From: Niabella yanshanensis
GTDB lineage: Bacteria; Bacteroidota; Bacteroidia; Chitinophagales; Chitinophagaceae
Length of the DNA stretch: 64,000 nt
Direction: 5' to 3'
Assembly: GCF_034424215.1 (NCBI RefSeq)
Contig: NZ_CP139960.1
Location: forward strand, 62,001-126,000
Both the position numbers and the translations under genes were made by a program. The notes under the pieces are model-generated. The model ran no database searches and was not told the DNA's origin. It saw only the letters and a program-made list of their open reading frames with translations. Positions 17,979-26,531 of this stretch are shown in pieces; positions within the stretch are counted from its first letter, which is position 1, and each line of letters begins with the position of its first letter.

Positions 17979-18958
17979 TAATAAGAAATTTGATACAAAG
18001 AGCCGCCTGCCTGGTACTGTTCGCAGGTGCTCTCTTTCATACAAATGCACAGCAACCGGCGAAGGTTATTCTGGACACAGATATCGGACCGGATTATGAC
18101 GATGTAGGCGCCATGGCGGTACTGCATAGCCTGGCTGATAAAGGTGAAGCCGAGATACTCGCTACCATATCCTGCAATCATCATTATCTTACGGGGCCAA
18201 CCCTCCAGTTATTCAATACTTATTTTAAAAGGCCCGGAATTCCTGTGGGAGTTCCTAAATCCATGGCCTTAAGCATGGGCGCTTCTCAAAAATGGCCACA
18301 GGAGCTGATGACAAAATATCCGCATCGGAACAAAGCCAATGATGAGTTTCCGGATGCGGTGAAAGTTTACCGGGAACTATTAGCTAAAGCAGCTGATACG
18401 AGCATCACCGTGATAGCGGTAGGTTTTCTTACTAACCTTTCCGATCTGCTGCATTCACCTGCCGATAAGATCAGTCCTCTAACAGGTAAGGAGCTGGTTG
18501 AAAAGAAAGTAAGACACCTGGTGTCTATGGCCGGGCGGTTCCCTTCGGGTAGAGAGTTTAATGTTTACAAGGATACGGTATCGGCTGCTTATGCAATTCA
18601 AAACTGGCCTACACCGGTTTATTTTAGTGGCTGGGAGATTGGAAACGAAGTTCATACCGGTTTAAAGCTGTCGCAGAACAAAAAGATATCTAAGAGCCCG
18701 GTGAAAGACGTGTATGCCAGGTGTATCCCTATGGCACCGATAGATTCATCGGGCAGAATGAGCTGGGATCAAACGGCCGTGCTGGCAGGGGTGAGGGGCG
18801 CTGCAAATTATTTTAATACAGTGCGGGGAAGGTTCGTATTGCTCGATAATGGGAAGAATGTCTGGGAAAATGACCCCGCCGGAAAGCATTATTATTATAC
18901 CTTTAAAATGTCTCCTGCCGGGTTGAGCGATATTATTGAAGAATTAATGACCAGGTAA
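17975..18958 (+). CDS. Exported nucleoside hydrolase (IU-NH family)
   Basis: Hydrolyses N-glycosidic bonds of ribonucleosides to give a base and ribose. 327 residues with a signal peptide (residues 1-25, cut near TNA|QQ), so it should act in the periplasm, unlike classical cytoplasmic members. The calcium-binding signature DTDIGPDYDDVGAM is at 34-47; AVGFLTNLSDLL near 149-160 and the C-terminal WDQTAVLAGVRG carry the other conserved regions. The four-base overlap with the upstream BNR gene shows coupling. Free ribose would then be taken in by the GRP permease and phosphorylated by RbsK. The base left over has no obvious salvage gene here. Confidence 0.92.
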   Translation: MIIRNLIQRAACLVLFAGALFHTNAQQPAKVILDTDIGPDYDDVGAMAVLHSLADKGEAEILATISCNHHYLTGPTLQLFNTYFKRPGIPVGVPKSMALSMGASQKWPQELMTKYPHRNKANDEFPDAVKVYRELLAKAADTSITVIAVGFLTNLSDLLHSPADKISPLTGKELVEKKVRHLVSMAGRFPSGREFNVYKDTVSAAYAIQNWPTPVYFSGWEIGNEVHTGLKLSQNKKISKSPVKDVYARCIPMAPIDSSGRMSWDQTAVLAGVRGAANYFNTVRGRFVLLDNGKNVWENDPAGKHYYYTFKMSPAGLSDIIEELMTR

Positions 18959-18991
18959 TCCTCATTTTTACTAATCCATTAAATCATCATC

Positions 18992-19855
18992 ATGAAAGCT
19001 TATTTTCATAAAGTAACCCAACCTTTTCAAAGTAGCTTCCTGGTGCGTCACGATGTTGCGCCCAACTTTGGTCGTGCGGTTCATTACCATACCGACCTCG
19101 AGCTTCATTTAACACTAAAGGGTGAAGGCGTACGTTTTATTGGTGATAAGGTGGCCAGCTTTGAAGCAGGTGATATATTATTATTGGGTGAAAACCTGCC
19201 ACATGCCTGGCGGGCCAGGGAGAAAGAAGGAACAGGTGTTGAAGCGGTCATCATACAGTTTAAAAAGGATTGCTTTGGACGAGATTTTTTTTCTATTCCT
19301 GAGCTCGCGCATATCCGCAATCTATATGATATATCCAAAAAAGGACTGCAATTAAACGGCAACTGCAGGCAACAGGTGGAGACATTGATGATGCAGGCCC
19401 TAACGGCTGAGCATTTCAAGCGGGTGCTTATTCTATTAGAGATCCTGCACCTGATTGCAGACTCCAAAGAATACGGACTCATCGCCAGTACAGAGGCGGA
19501 GTACAACGTAGACCAGGAAGATGCATGCCGGCTGGACAGGGTACATGCGTACACGCTCGAACATTTTAAAAGAGAGATTAGCCTGGCGGAGATAGCAGAG
19601 GTCTGCAACTTAAGCATTACTTCATTTTGCAGGTATTTTAAAACAACCACCAAAACAACCTATTTCGATTTCCTTATACAGGTTCGCGTAAACTTTGCGT
19701 GCCGGATGATCATTGAAGACCGGTATTCAATAGCAACTATTTGTTTTGAGTGTGGGTTTAATAATGTTGCTAATTTTTACCGCCATTTTAAAAAGCTAAT
19801 GCTCATGACACCGATAGAATATAAAAGAAAGTATGCTAAACAACTGGTGGCTTAG
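18992..19855 (+). CDS. AraC-family transcriptional regulator
   Basis: 287 residues: an N-terminal cupin-like sensing domain (HYHTDLELHLTLKGEGVRFIG and DILLLGENLPHAW, about residues 20-75) and a C-terminal AraC double helix-turn-helix (from ISLAEIAEVCNLSITSFCRYFK to IATICFECGFNNVANFYRHFKK). It is the last gene of the ribose/nucleoside run, 33 bp after the nucleoside hydrolase, so it may be co-transcribed and give a second, positive control beside LacI. It is a paralog of the regulator at 45550-46425. Target sites are not identified. Confidence 0.9.
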   Translation: MKAYFHKVTQPFQSSFLVRHDVAPNFGRAVHYHTDLELHLTLKGEGVRFIGDKVASFEAGDILLLGENLPHAWRAREKEGTGVEAVIIQFKKDCFGRDFFSIPELAHIRNLYDISKKGLQLNGNCRQQVETLMMQALTAEHFKRVLILLEILHLIADSKEYGLIASTEAEYNVDQEDACRLDRVHAYTLEHFKREISLAEIAEVCNLSITSFCRYFKTTTKTTYFDFLIQVRVNFACRMIIEDRYSIATICFECGFNNVANFYRHFKKLMLMTPIEYKRKYAKQLVA

Positions 19856-20018
19856 GAAAAGTGATAGCATCCTCAGGATAATAGCTTGCATTACATGGCA
19901 GCACTTCCGGATGAATCCTATATGATTATTGCCGCCTCAGACAATGCGTTTCTTTGCTTGAATGTTAAGGGATGGATAATCTTCCCTGCTTAAACATTTA
20001 AGGATCGCTTAATACTAT

Positions 20019-20026
20019 TAATTTTG
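20019..20026 (+). promoter_or_regulatory. -7 promoter element before the GntR gene (TAATTTTG)
   Basis: Perfect TAnnTTTG match 36 bp before the GntR ATG, in the 207-bp gap after the AraC gene, where no other structure is evident. Confidence 0.5.
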
Positions 20027-20062
20027 CCTGCTATCACAGCGATTGTCAGCAAATGAAATAAT

Positions 20063-21085
20063 ATGGGAACCAGAACCGAAAAAAAGTTGAGCATAACAAA
20101 GGATTGGCATCTGTCGAAAGTACAGCAGGTAGCCGATACCATCAGGAAGGAAATTGTAAAGGGAGGCCTGAAGAGAGACGATCAGCTGCCTTCCATCAAT
20201 GATTTTAGCAGAACTTATAGTGTAGCACGCGATACGGTAGAGAAAGCCTACCAGATATTGAAGGACGAACGATATATTGTTTCTATTAAGGGCAGGGGAT
20301 ACTTCGTTAAAGGAATTCCTGCTAAGAAACTCAGGGTGTTATTGGTGATGAACAAGATCAGCGCCTATAAAAAAATTGTCTATAATAGTTTCGTTAAAAC
20401 ATTAGGCGACAAGGCGGTTGTGGATTTGCAGATACATCATTACCGTTTGGATATACTGAAGGATATCGTGGAAACCCGGATGAATCAATACGATCACTTT
20501 GTGATCATGCCACATTTTACACATGACACAGACCCCAGGAAGGTACTTGCTTTATTAAAAAGCATTCCTTCAGGAAAGCTGACAATTCTTGATAAAAAGG
20601 TAACAGGACTGGATAATCCTGTAGAGGTTTACCAGGATTTTGAAAATGATATTTTTGAAGCCCTGATATCCCAACCGGAATTAATAAATAAATATGATAA
20701 CCTCGTGGTAATTTTACGAAGCGATGAGTTTCATCCCCGCGAGATTATAAAAGGGATCAGGCGATTTTGCAGGAAGTATAAGAAAAGCTTTACAGTAGCC
20801 TCCGGTGCTGAAGATTTAGAGCTGCACCCTGCGACGCTCTATATAGAAACTTCGGAGTCTGATCTGGCTCACCTAATGAAAAAGGCGAAAGAACGAAGGT
20901 TCAAACTCGCAAAAGATATCGGCATCATATCCTTCAACGAAACGGTTTTAAAAGACCTGCTTCAGGTTACTGTTGTAACTACCAATTTTGATAAGATGGG
21001 CGAAGCTGCAGCAATAACTCTCTTAAACAGGTATCCGCAGCGAACGAAAGTGCCTTTTAATTTCATCAAAAGAAAAACCGTGTAG
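20063..21085 (+). CDS. GntR-family regulator with LacI-like sensor domain
   Basis: 340 residues. The N-terminal winged helix-turn-helix (about residues 18-84) is clear from LKRDDQLPSINDFSRTYSVA, TVEKAYQILKDE and the wing GRGYFV. The remaining 250 residues resemble a periplasmic-binding-protein-type effector domain, an architecture common in Bacteroidota sugar regulators (AraR-like GntR/LacI hybrids). The ending FNFIKRKTV is typical for that group. It is transcribed alone from its own promoter. The regulon could be the ribose locus just upstream, but no shared site was found, so its target is unknown. Confidence 0.88.
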   Translation: MGTRTEKKLSITKDWHLSKVQQVADTIRKEIVKGGLKRDDQLPSINDFSRTYSVARDTVEKAYQILKDERYIVSIKGRGYFVKGIPAKKLRVLLVMNKISAYKKIVYNSFVKTLGDKAVVDLQIHHYRLDILKDIVETRMNQYDHFVIMPHFTHDTDPRKVLALLKSIPSGKLTILDKKVTGLDNPVEVYQDFENDIFEALISQPELINKYDNLVVILRSDEFHPREIIKGIRRFCRKYKKSFTVASGAEDLELHPATLYIETSESDLAHLMKKAKERRFKLAKDIGIISFNETVLKDLLQVTVVTTNFDKMGEAAAITLLNRYPQRTKVPFNFIKRKTV

Positions 21086-21285
21086 CAACGCTGCAGGATG
21101 GGCACACAGCCGGCCTGATCTGCTTATTAAAGGACTTAGACTATTGCCATCTGTTTCGAACGCCTCTTAAAATAAAAAATGGGGTTAAAATTCCACAATC
21201 GCAAAGCTAATCTTGCATAGTCTTTGTTATACATGCGATATAGCAGATCTTTTAATTTGCAGCCCTTAACCTTTAAATTTAATAC

Positions 21286-21795
21286 ATGCCTATTCTTACC
21301 TTACCCAGCGGACACAGCGTTGCCTGCGATATCTCCTTTCTTTCAGAAGGCAATAAAAATGTTTTACTCACGTATTCGTCGTACGGGGAGCCAGGGACTT
21401 ACCGGCTTCGGTATAATGAATATGCCGAGGAATATGTAGATGATTCGATGCCCGGTAACAGTCCTACGCCCCGGGTTATTATAGAACAGTTCAACGAATA
21501 TTTAAAGTCGGGTATAAAAAATCCGGGAATGGCCAGGCAATTTATGGCGACAGATGACAGGTCTCAGTCTTATGCAGATTGTAATCTGCATTTTATAAAA
21601 ACAGATCGGGGAATTGTTACCGATGGTAATATTGATGTGTACCTGCTGGATGCTCAGAAAGGCACCATTATAACACAGGTCAGATTGGGAAAAGATAAAT
21701 CCGGATGCAGGGTGAATCCCGGTTATCCTGAGATTGACACCAAATTTCTACAGATGATTGCATCTGAGGCCGGGCGTTATCGGCTGGCTGTATAA
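21286..21795 (+). CDS. Hypothetical protein, 169 aa
   Basis: I do not recognise the family. The protein has no signal peptide or membrane helix and seems cytoplasmic and beta-rich. It opens with MPILTLPSGHSVACDISFLS and contains two cysteines in its second half (YADCNLHF, SGCRVNPG). Codon use resembles the neighbours and a terminator follows 39 bp after the stop, both supporting a real gene. A shorter frame at 21224-21439 is its shadow. A possible degenerate -7 element (TAATCTTG) lies about 80 bp upstream. No context points to a role. Confidence 0.65.
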   Translation: MPILTLPSGHSVACDISFLSEGNKNVLLTYSSYGEPGTYRLRYNEYAEEYVDDSMPGNSPTPRVIIEQFNEYLKSGIKNPGMARQFMATDDRSQSYADCNLHFIKTDRGIVTDGNIDVYLLDAQKGTIITQVRLGKDKSGCRVNPGYPEIDTKFLQMIASEAGRYRLAV

Positions 21796-21833
21796 ATAAT
21801 TAAGTAACTTTTTCAGATTTCCTGTTTTAATTG

Positions 21834-21865
21834 AGCCGGTCGGTTGCAGAGCCAACTGGCTTTTT
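21834..21865 (+). terminator. Rho-independent terminator after the 169-aa gene
   Basis: Ten-position stem AGCCGGTCGG / CCAACTGGCT with one mismatch and one G-U, eight-base loop, and a T5 tail. Confidence 0.7.
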
Positions 21866-22502
21866 AGGTTGTAATACTTTTCCAGAAGCCGGTGTGGAGT
21901 AGCAGGTCAATTAATTTAGATCCTCGCTGATCAATACAACCTCGTGGAGACGCCGCTGCAATATTTGTAGATCTCTTTATAAGAGCCGGGTAGATTTACC
22001 AATCTCTTTATTGCAGTAGACTTAAGTCCCCCACATGTCATTTATAAAATCTGACTCGACAGTTCCCCCTAATTGTGCAATCTATTTTTTCAGGAACTTT
22101 CCCTGCGCCAGCCCAGCCAGGCGTATCTCCAGCAGGCTGCCCTGACCTGCTTATCCGATAAAGATTACATTCTTTTCGTTCTTCTGAATACTTCAGGGTT
22201 AGCGAATTTTCGCAGGATAAGTATATCCACCGAGTAGCGATCAGATAAGTATGATGATATCGAGTTAAACCACAACCCGCACGCCGGTTAATTAATTGAC
22301 TTCCGAAAATCCATAACATAAAAGAAAATAGGGGCTTATTCATTTGAGCAAAGTCGGTTTGCATACTACACATGCATAAAACGTGGACACAAACGTGTAG
22401 CGCTTTCAACAGTATGTGGAACGAGTTTACTATTTATGGCTTTTTGGGTCGATTGGTATACTACTTGCATTTGGTAAATAGTAACCTCTAAAATCTTATA
22501 CT
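21866..22502 (+). other. Intergenic stretch, no gene supported
   Basis: About 640 bases with scattered stops in all frames. A 123-aa frame on the minus strand (22038-22409) has a Cys/His-rich, unlikely composition and no homology I recognise. The final 60 bases probably hold the promoter of the next gene, but no perfect TAnnTTTG is present. Confidence 0.55.
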
Positions 22503-22832
22503 ATGACACAGATGATTATACCCATGGAGATGCAGGTGCGCCTGGATTATGAACGTAAAGACTGGCCTCCGCTGGTACGCGAGCTAAGGCCTATTATATG
22601 GGAAGAAGGTCCCAGCTATTGTTGTTTACTTGGTCCGGATTTCAGGGAGGGTATTTTAGGCTATGGCCCTACGATAGAAGAAGCCGTGGCGGATTGGGAA
22701 CTGCATGTACAGGAGCGTCTGGAGCATCATGAGCCCGGTGATGAAATAGCCGCATTTATTGAAGAGACGCTCCAGGTGCCCGGAATCAAAAGTGGTACGG
22801 GCGATCGCAACCCCATCCGCTACGAGGCATAG
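22503..22832 (+). CDS. HicB-like small protein, copy A
   Basis: 109 residues. The central part (about residues 38-80) has strand-strand-helix features of the HicB/DUF1902 partial RNase H-like fold: YCCLLGPDFREGILGYGPTI then EEAVADWELHVQERL. It is a clear paralog of the protein at 23221-23517 (shared LRP, YCCLLGPD, EGI-G-G-TIE, DWE---ER). No DNA-binding tail and no HicA toxin partner is present, so a toxin-antitoxin role is not supported. Role unknown. Confidence 0.75.
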   Translation: MTQMIIPMEMQVRLDYERKDWPPLVRELRPIIWEEGPSYCCLLGPDFREGILGYGPTIEEAVADWELHVQERLEHHEPGDEIAAFIEETLQVPGIKSGTGDRNPIRYEA

Positions 22833-22849
22833 CGGCAAATGATAGTTGA

Positions 22850-23098
22850 TCAGGTCGCTTTGCCTTTATGGTCCCAGTGATCCTTTATGATTTGCCCATC
22901 CTGTTTTACCAATCGCCTGGCAAAACGATCGCCCTTAATCCTGCCGTCGGCCTGCTTTTTTCCTAAGAACAGCAAAATTGGAAAGCCCTCTTCATCCGTT
23001 TTAAATGCAAGGTCGTGGTTGCCAAAAGTTTTTTCGACGATGCTTAAAGGCGGGTAGCGCTTTTGCAGTATTTTTTGAATTGGAGGACCGAGCTTCAT
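22850..23098 (-). CDS. Small conserved Bacteroidota protein of unknown function
   Basis: 82 residues, highly charged and soluble. It opens MKLGPPIQKILQKRYPPLS, contains the strand-rich LAFKTDEEGFPILLFLGKK, then IKGDRFARRLV and ends DHWDHKGKAT. I recall similar short proteins in other Bacteroidota but no assigned role. The ATG is preceded on its strand by an AT-rich stretch, usual for translation starts in this phylum. It sits on the opposite strand between two HicB-like paralogs, convergent with copy A and divergent from copy B. Confidence 0.75.
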   Translation of the reverse strand: MKLGPPIQKILQKRYPPLSIVEKTFGNHDLAFKTDEEGFPILLFLGKKQADGRIKGDRFARRLVKQDGQIIKDHWDHKGKAT

Positions 23099-23220
23099 AT
23101 ATAATTATTATAAAGTAAGAATATTGTGAGTACATCTAAAGTTTACACAAAGCGTGCCTTTTTTAGGAGATGATCATCGATTGGAGTCATTGACAACAGC
23201 TATACAATAAACTCATTATT

Positions 23221-23517
23221 ATGAAACAAATGGATATACCTGGAAACCGGGTTATTGATATTAATTACGAGAGTGACAATTTATCAAAAGCAGTAAAGGA
23301 TCTGAGGCCGGTAGTTTGGGCGGATGAACGGGGATATTGCTGCCTTTTAGGCCCGGATCCGCAGGAAGGTATTATGGGCATCGGCAATACTATAGAAGTC
23401 GCATTAAATGATTGGGAACAACAATTACGGGAACGGGTGCGTACTGCTGGTGTGTCCGACGATCTGGCTCAATATGTGATCGATACTCTGCGCATCTCGA
23501 AGGATGACGTATGGTAG
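23221..23517 (+). CDS. HicB-like small protein, copy B
   Basis: 98 residues, paralog of the 109-aa protein at 22503. Conserved core YCCLLGPDPQEGIMGIGNTI followed by EVALNDWEQQLRERV, fitting the HicB-type fold; the N-terminal strand and C-terminal tail differ between copies. The pair flanks a minus-strand gene, so the arrangement is a split duplication rather than a simple tandem. A small lipoprotein gene follows 43 bp downstream. Function unknown. Confidence 0.75.
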   Translation: MKQMDIPGNRVIDINYESDNLSKAVKDLRPVVWADERGYCCLLGPDPQEGIMGIGNTIEVALNDWEQQLRERVRTAGVSDDLAQYVIDTLRISKDDVW

Positions 23518-23560
23518 ATTCCAGACAGCCATGCTTTTTTTAATGCTTTAAAAAATAGAT

Positions 23561-23743
23561 ATGAAAAAATTACTGGTAATCACTTTTTTGGCAGGGCTCT
23601 TTAGCTGCGGTAATGAACAAGGTGGAGGCGAACCCCAATTTGTAGATAGTAATAATACCAAGATCAGGGATGGCCGTACAGGACCAATAGCCGATACGGT
23701 CTGGAGTGGTAAAGAAAATGAATCAGATACTCTTATAGATTAA
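23561..23743 (+). CDS. Small predicted lipoprotein, 60 aa
   Basis: A complete lipoprotein signal peptide (MKKLLVITFLAGLFSC, lipidated Cys16) leads a 44-residue polar tail rich in Gly, Asp and Thr. No domain is recognisable. The signal sequence and the ATG make a real gene likely, though a remnant of a longer lipoprotein is possible. The two decaying genes that follow may mean this is also a relic. Confidence 0.55.
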   Translation: MKKLLVITFLAGLFSCGNEQGGGEPQFVDSNNTKIRDGRTGPIADTVWSGKENESDTLID

Positions 23744-23791
23744 AGTGCTCTAAAACGTTGCAGATACTCAAACGGTCTGCTGGCTAAGTTG

Positions 23792-24205
23792 TCAGGGAAG
23801 TCTGAATGCAATTCCTCCAGCAACAAATTGATTGGGTTCATGATAGGCAACACTTGCCCCTCCGGATAAATAAATCTGCACATGGTTTCCCGGCTGGTAG
23901 GCCCAACCACCTCCTATATTATTGTGCCCTGATTTGCCTACACCATATTGTGCATAATATTCCAGGAACAACTCCGGCGGATCGCAAATATGATAATGTA
24001 AAGACCCATTAGCCAACCAAACCCATTCTGTAGAAAACACCTCCTGTTGGGCACCTGCATTATAATCGAGCTTCCATTTTGACGATAGCTTATTTTCAAA
24101 CGCTATTAACAGGATAGGTGGCCTATGTGCTCCGGTACTACTGGTTCGATAGTCCCGAAGCTTAAAGAAAAACTGCTTTTCAGATTGTGTTTTCGAATGG
24201 GTTGC
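23792..24205 (-). pseudogene. 5'-truncated outer-membrane beta-barrel transporter remnant
   Basis: Reading the minus strand, an open frame runs from just after a stop at 24206-24208 to the TGA at 23792. It gives 137 codons beginning in mid-protein with no credible start. The amphipathic strands (KLDYNAGAQQEVFSTEWVWL, NNIGGGWAYQPGNHVQIYLS) and the terminal strand FVAGGIAFRLP are those of the C-terminal half of a MetA-pathway/transporter-like outer-membrane barrel. The 249-bp frame from a GTG at 24040 is only part of this. The 5' half is missing, so the gene is dead unless expressed as a fragment. Confidence 0.7.
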
Positions 24206-24212
24206 TTAACCT

Positions 24213-25178
24213 ATGCTATATCCGGTAAAGAAAGAATCCCTTTGGATCGTATAGAAAATAATAGAAATTAATTTTTTGCCAATTGATAATTTATTAACTG
24301 AAACCGGGTGCCAGGTATGGCTGGGGTTTGCTGAATTCATAGCAGGATTTTTACTATTGTTCAGGCGTACCACTGCTGTCGGAGCGGCATTGGCTTTTGT
24401 GGTATTTGGCAATATAGCCATCTCCAACCATGCTTATGATATCGGCGAACAGGTGCCCAGCGCCTTAATGTCGCTGTTGGCTTTATTCGTTTTATGACAA
24501 TATCTTCCCTATATTTATCGCGTATTAGTTAAAGAGGAGAATGTAATAGTACCTGTTTATTTATTTGCCTGGTATGAAGTAAAGGCTGTGCGAACGAATG
24601 ATTTTTATAAACTGCCCAATACACCGGGATTAGCAGATGTAAGTGGTATATACGGGGTGAGCCAATTTAAACGGAACGGGATAGAACATTCTTATAATCC
24701 TTTGGATACAGCCAGGTGGCAGGATGTGATTTTTGAAAAATGGTCTTCGATGGGGGTGCGATACGTAAATAAACCACAGCAGATGGCCATGTTTTCTGCA
24801 GGCAGCTATCCCAGGGTGGGAGAACCTTACGACGGAAAACTGCATTTCGATTGGAGAGGGGATTTGAGAAGATACCATCTTGAAGCCAACGGAACATTTT
24901 CAAAGGAGCCGAAATGGCCAAGGGATGTAAAAATAGACTGGGAATTTGCAGGAATGCAGGGCAGGACGTTTTACTATTATGAAGCTGATACGGTCAATCA
25001 TTTGCTTCAGTTGATGAATAAGAACCGCTATCACAGGGAGGAAAAGATGGTGCTGGAATTTGCTCGCCCTAATTCCAATACCATTATATTAAAAGGAATG
25101 GATGATCGAAAGGATTCTCTTTATATCGTATTAAATAAGAGTGATCATCAGGATCCTTTACTCAACAAAAATAAATAG
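24213..25178 (+). pseudogene. DoxX-like membrane protein gene broken by two in-frame stops
   Basis: A single frame can be followed from an ATG at 24213 to the stop ending at 25178, interrupted by TAG at 24252-24254 and TGA at 24495-24497. The first part reads MLYPVKKESLWIV, the middle has DoxX-type helices (GFAEFIAGFLLLFRR, GAALAFVVFGNIAISNHAYD) and the last 197 codons from a GTG at 24588 form a soluble C-terminal domain (KIDWEFAGMQGRTFYYYEAD). The TGA sits where a Trp codon TGG would fit. The N-terminal helices look shortened. The 3' part could still be translated, but loss of function is likelier. Confidence 0.68.
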
Positions 25179-25208
25179 ACGGAACCAACAAACAGGTTTC
25201 GCGAAACG

Positions 25209-26465
25209 ATGAATATGAAAAAATCAAGTGTACTTACTGAAGATTGGTCGGCTGTAGTTATAGGCTTCTTCATTATTGTTGTGACTGTTTTCGGGCTTCG
25301 GCTGGCGGCTCCCACCTTTAAATGGGCTGATGCTGCAGGCCTGCTGTCAGGTGTGTTGTCTGCTGAGAATTTTTTGAAGATATTGATCCTCTTCTTATTT
25401 GTATATGTCATGGCGATAGCCGGGGCTGTTTTAATGGGCAAGCCGGTTAAGGGAATCGCCCGGTCGCTGCCCGTAGTCTATATTATCACTATACTGGCAT
25501 CTGTTGCGGGTGGATATGACGGCATTAAAACCCTGAACCTCGAAACGGTGATCTTTTGTTTGTTCTTAGGCCTGTTGATCCGCAACCTGGTAAAACTTCC
25601 CGAATGGTTTTATCAATCATTGTCTTCAGAGTTTTTCGTTAAAATTGGTCTTGTCTTGTTAGGTATCAGCGTTATATTTTCCGATATCCTGAAGGCCGGC
25701 TCCTTGGGTTTGATTCAATCCCTGCTGGTGGTACTTTCAGTATGGTATTTTTCTTTCTGGCTTTGCAAGAAAATGAAGGTAGATAAAGAGCTCACCATGA
25801 TGCTCTCCAGTGCTGTGTCCATCTGCGGCGTATCTGCAGCGATTGCTACATCAGGTGCTATTAAAGGCGATTCCAAAAAATTGTCGCTGGTGGTTTCGCT
25901 GGTATTGATCACAGCCGTGCCGATGATGATCTTTATGCCCTGGATCGCACATCAATTAGGCCTGAGTGAAGAAGTGACCGGAGCCTGGTTGGGTGGAACT
26001 ATCGATACAACAGGAGCTGTAGTGGCATCCGGCACATTAGTGGGCGAAACAGCGCTGAAAATAAGTACGATTGTAAAGTTCTCCCAGAACGTATTGTTAG
26101 GTATTGCTGCTTTTGCTATTTCTATTTACTGGTCTTACACCAAAAAAGACGTTAGTGAGCAGGAGAAGCCCACGCTTAAAATTATATGGGAGCGCTTTCC
26201 CAAATTCGTATTGGGTTTTATACTGGTGTCTGTTATTTTTTCTTTCTTTGTGAGCGCAGAGGTAACGGAAGCGGTTAAGCCCCAGCTGAAAAGCATACAG
26301 GGCTTCTGGTTTGCCTTGGCTTTTACCTGTATCGGCCTGGAAACTAATTTCAGGGATCTATTTGGAACGCATAACCGCAAACCCTTACTGGCCTTCCTGG
26401 GTGCGCAAACCTTTAATATTTTTATCACATTGGTGATCGCCTATTTCCTGTTTAGAAATGCTTAA
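25209..26465 (+). CDS. YeiH/UPF0324-family putative sulfate exporter
   Basis: 418-residue inner-membrane protein with about eleven hydrophobic helices. The YeiH family is recognised from FVKIGLVLLGISVIFSDILK, SSAVSICGVSAAIATSGAIK, AWLGGTIDTTGAVVASGTLV and the C-terminal FTCIGLETNFRDL. Members are annotated as putative sulfate exporters, with little direct biochemistry. It starts 30 bp after the broken DoxX-like gene and may have shared its transcript. No sulfur-metabolism gene is adjacent. Confidence 0.87.
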   Translation: MNMKKSSVLTEDWSAVVIGFFIIVVTVFGLRLAAPTFKWADAAGLLSGVLSAENFLKILILFLFVYVMAIAGAVLMGKPVKGIARSLPVVYIITILASVAGGYDGIKTLNLETVIFCLFLGLLIRNLVKLPEWFYQSLSSEFFVKIGLVLLGISVIFSDILKAGSLGLIQSLLVVLSVWYFSFWLCKKMKVDKELTMMLSSAVSICGVSAAIATSGAIKGDSKKLSLVVSLVLITAVPMMIFMPWIAHQLGLSEEVTGAWLGGTIDTTGAVVASGTLVGETALKISTIVKFSQNVLLGIAAFAISIYWSYTKKDVSEQEKPTLKIIWERFPKFVLGFILVSVIFSFFVSAEVTEAVKPQLKSIQGFWFALAFTCIGLETNFRDLFGTHNRKPLLAFLGAQTFNIFITLVIAYFLFRNA

Positions 26466-26531
26466 TAGCGGTATTATGGAAATGGTAAATGGCGTTTTAA
26501 TCAACGGCAGATCCGGAATGCGTGTTGAGGC

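Noticed and set aside
10187-18958. Sialic-acid catabolic locus, suggested by two sialidase-like proteins
   Set aside because: No NanE, NanK or sialate esterase is present; the enzymes around are ribokinase and nucleoside hydrolase. The only NAL-like gene, 5917, is beyond a terminator.
19105-19653. 182-aa frame antisense to the AraC gene
   Set aside because: Low-complexity Ser/Cys-rich shadow of the real gene on the plus strand.
22080-22160. Possible DUF4142-like fragment on the minus strand (GSLLEIRLAGLAQGKFLKK)
   Set aside because: Only about 20 residues, closed by stops on both sides; too short to support.
22038-22409. 123-aa frame on the minus strand
   Set aside because: Odd composition, no start context, stops in all related frames and no recognisable domain.
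22503-23517. HicAB toxin-antitoxin system
   Set aside because: Two HicB-like proteins but no HicA-like protein. The 82-aa minus-strand protein lacks the HicA RNA-binding pattern.
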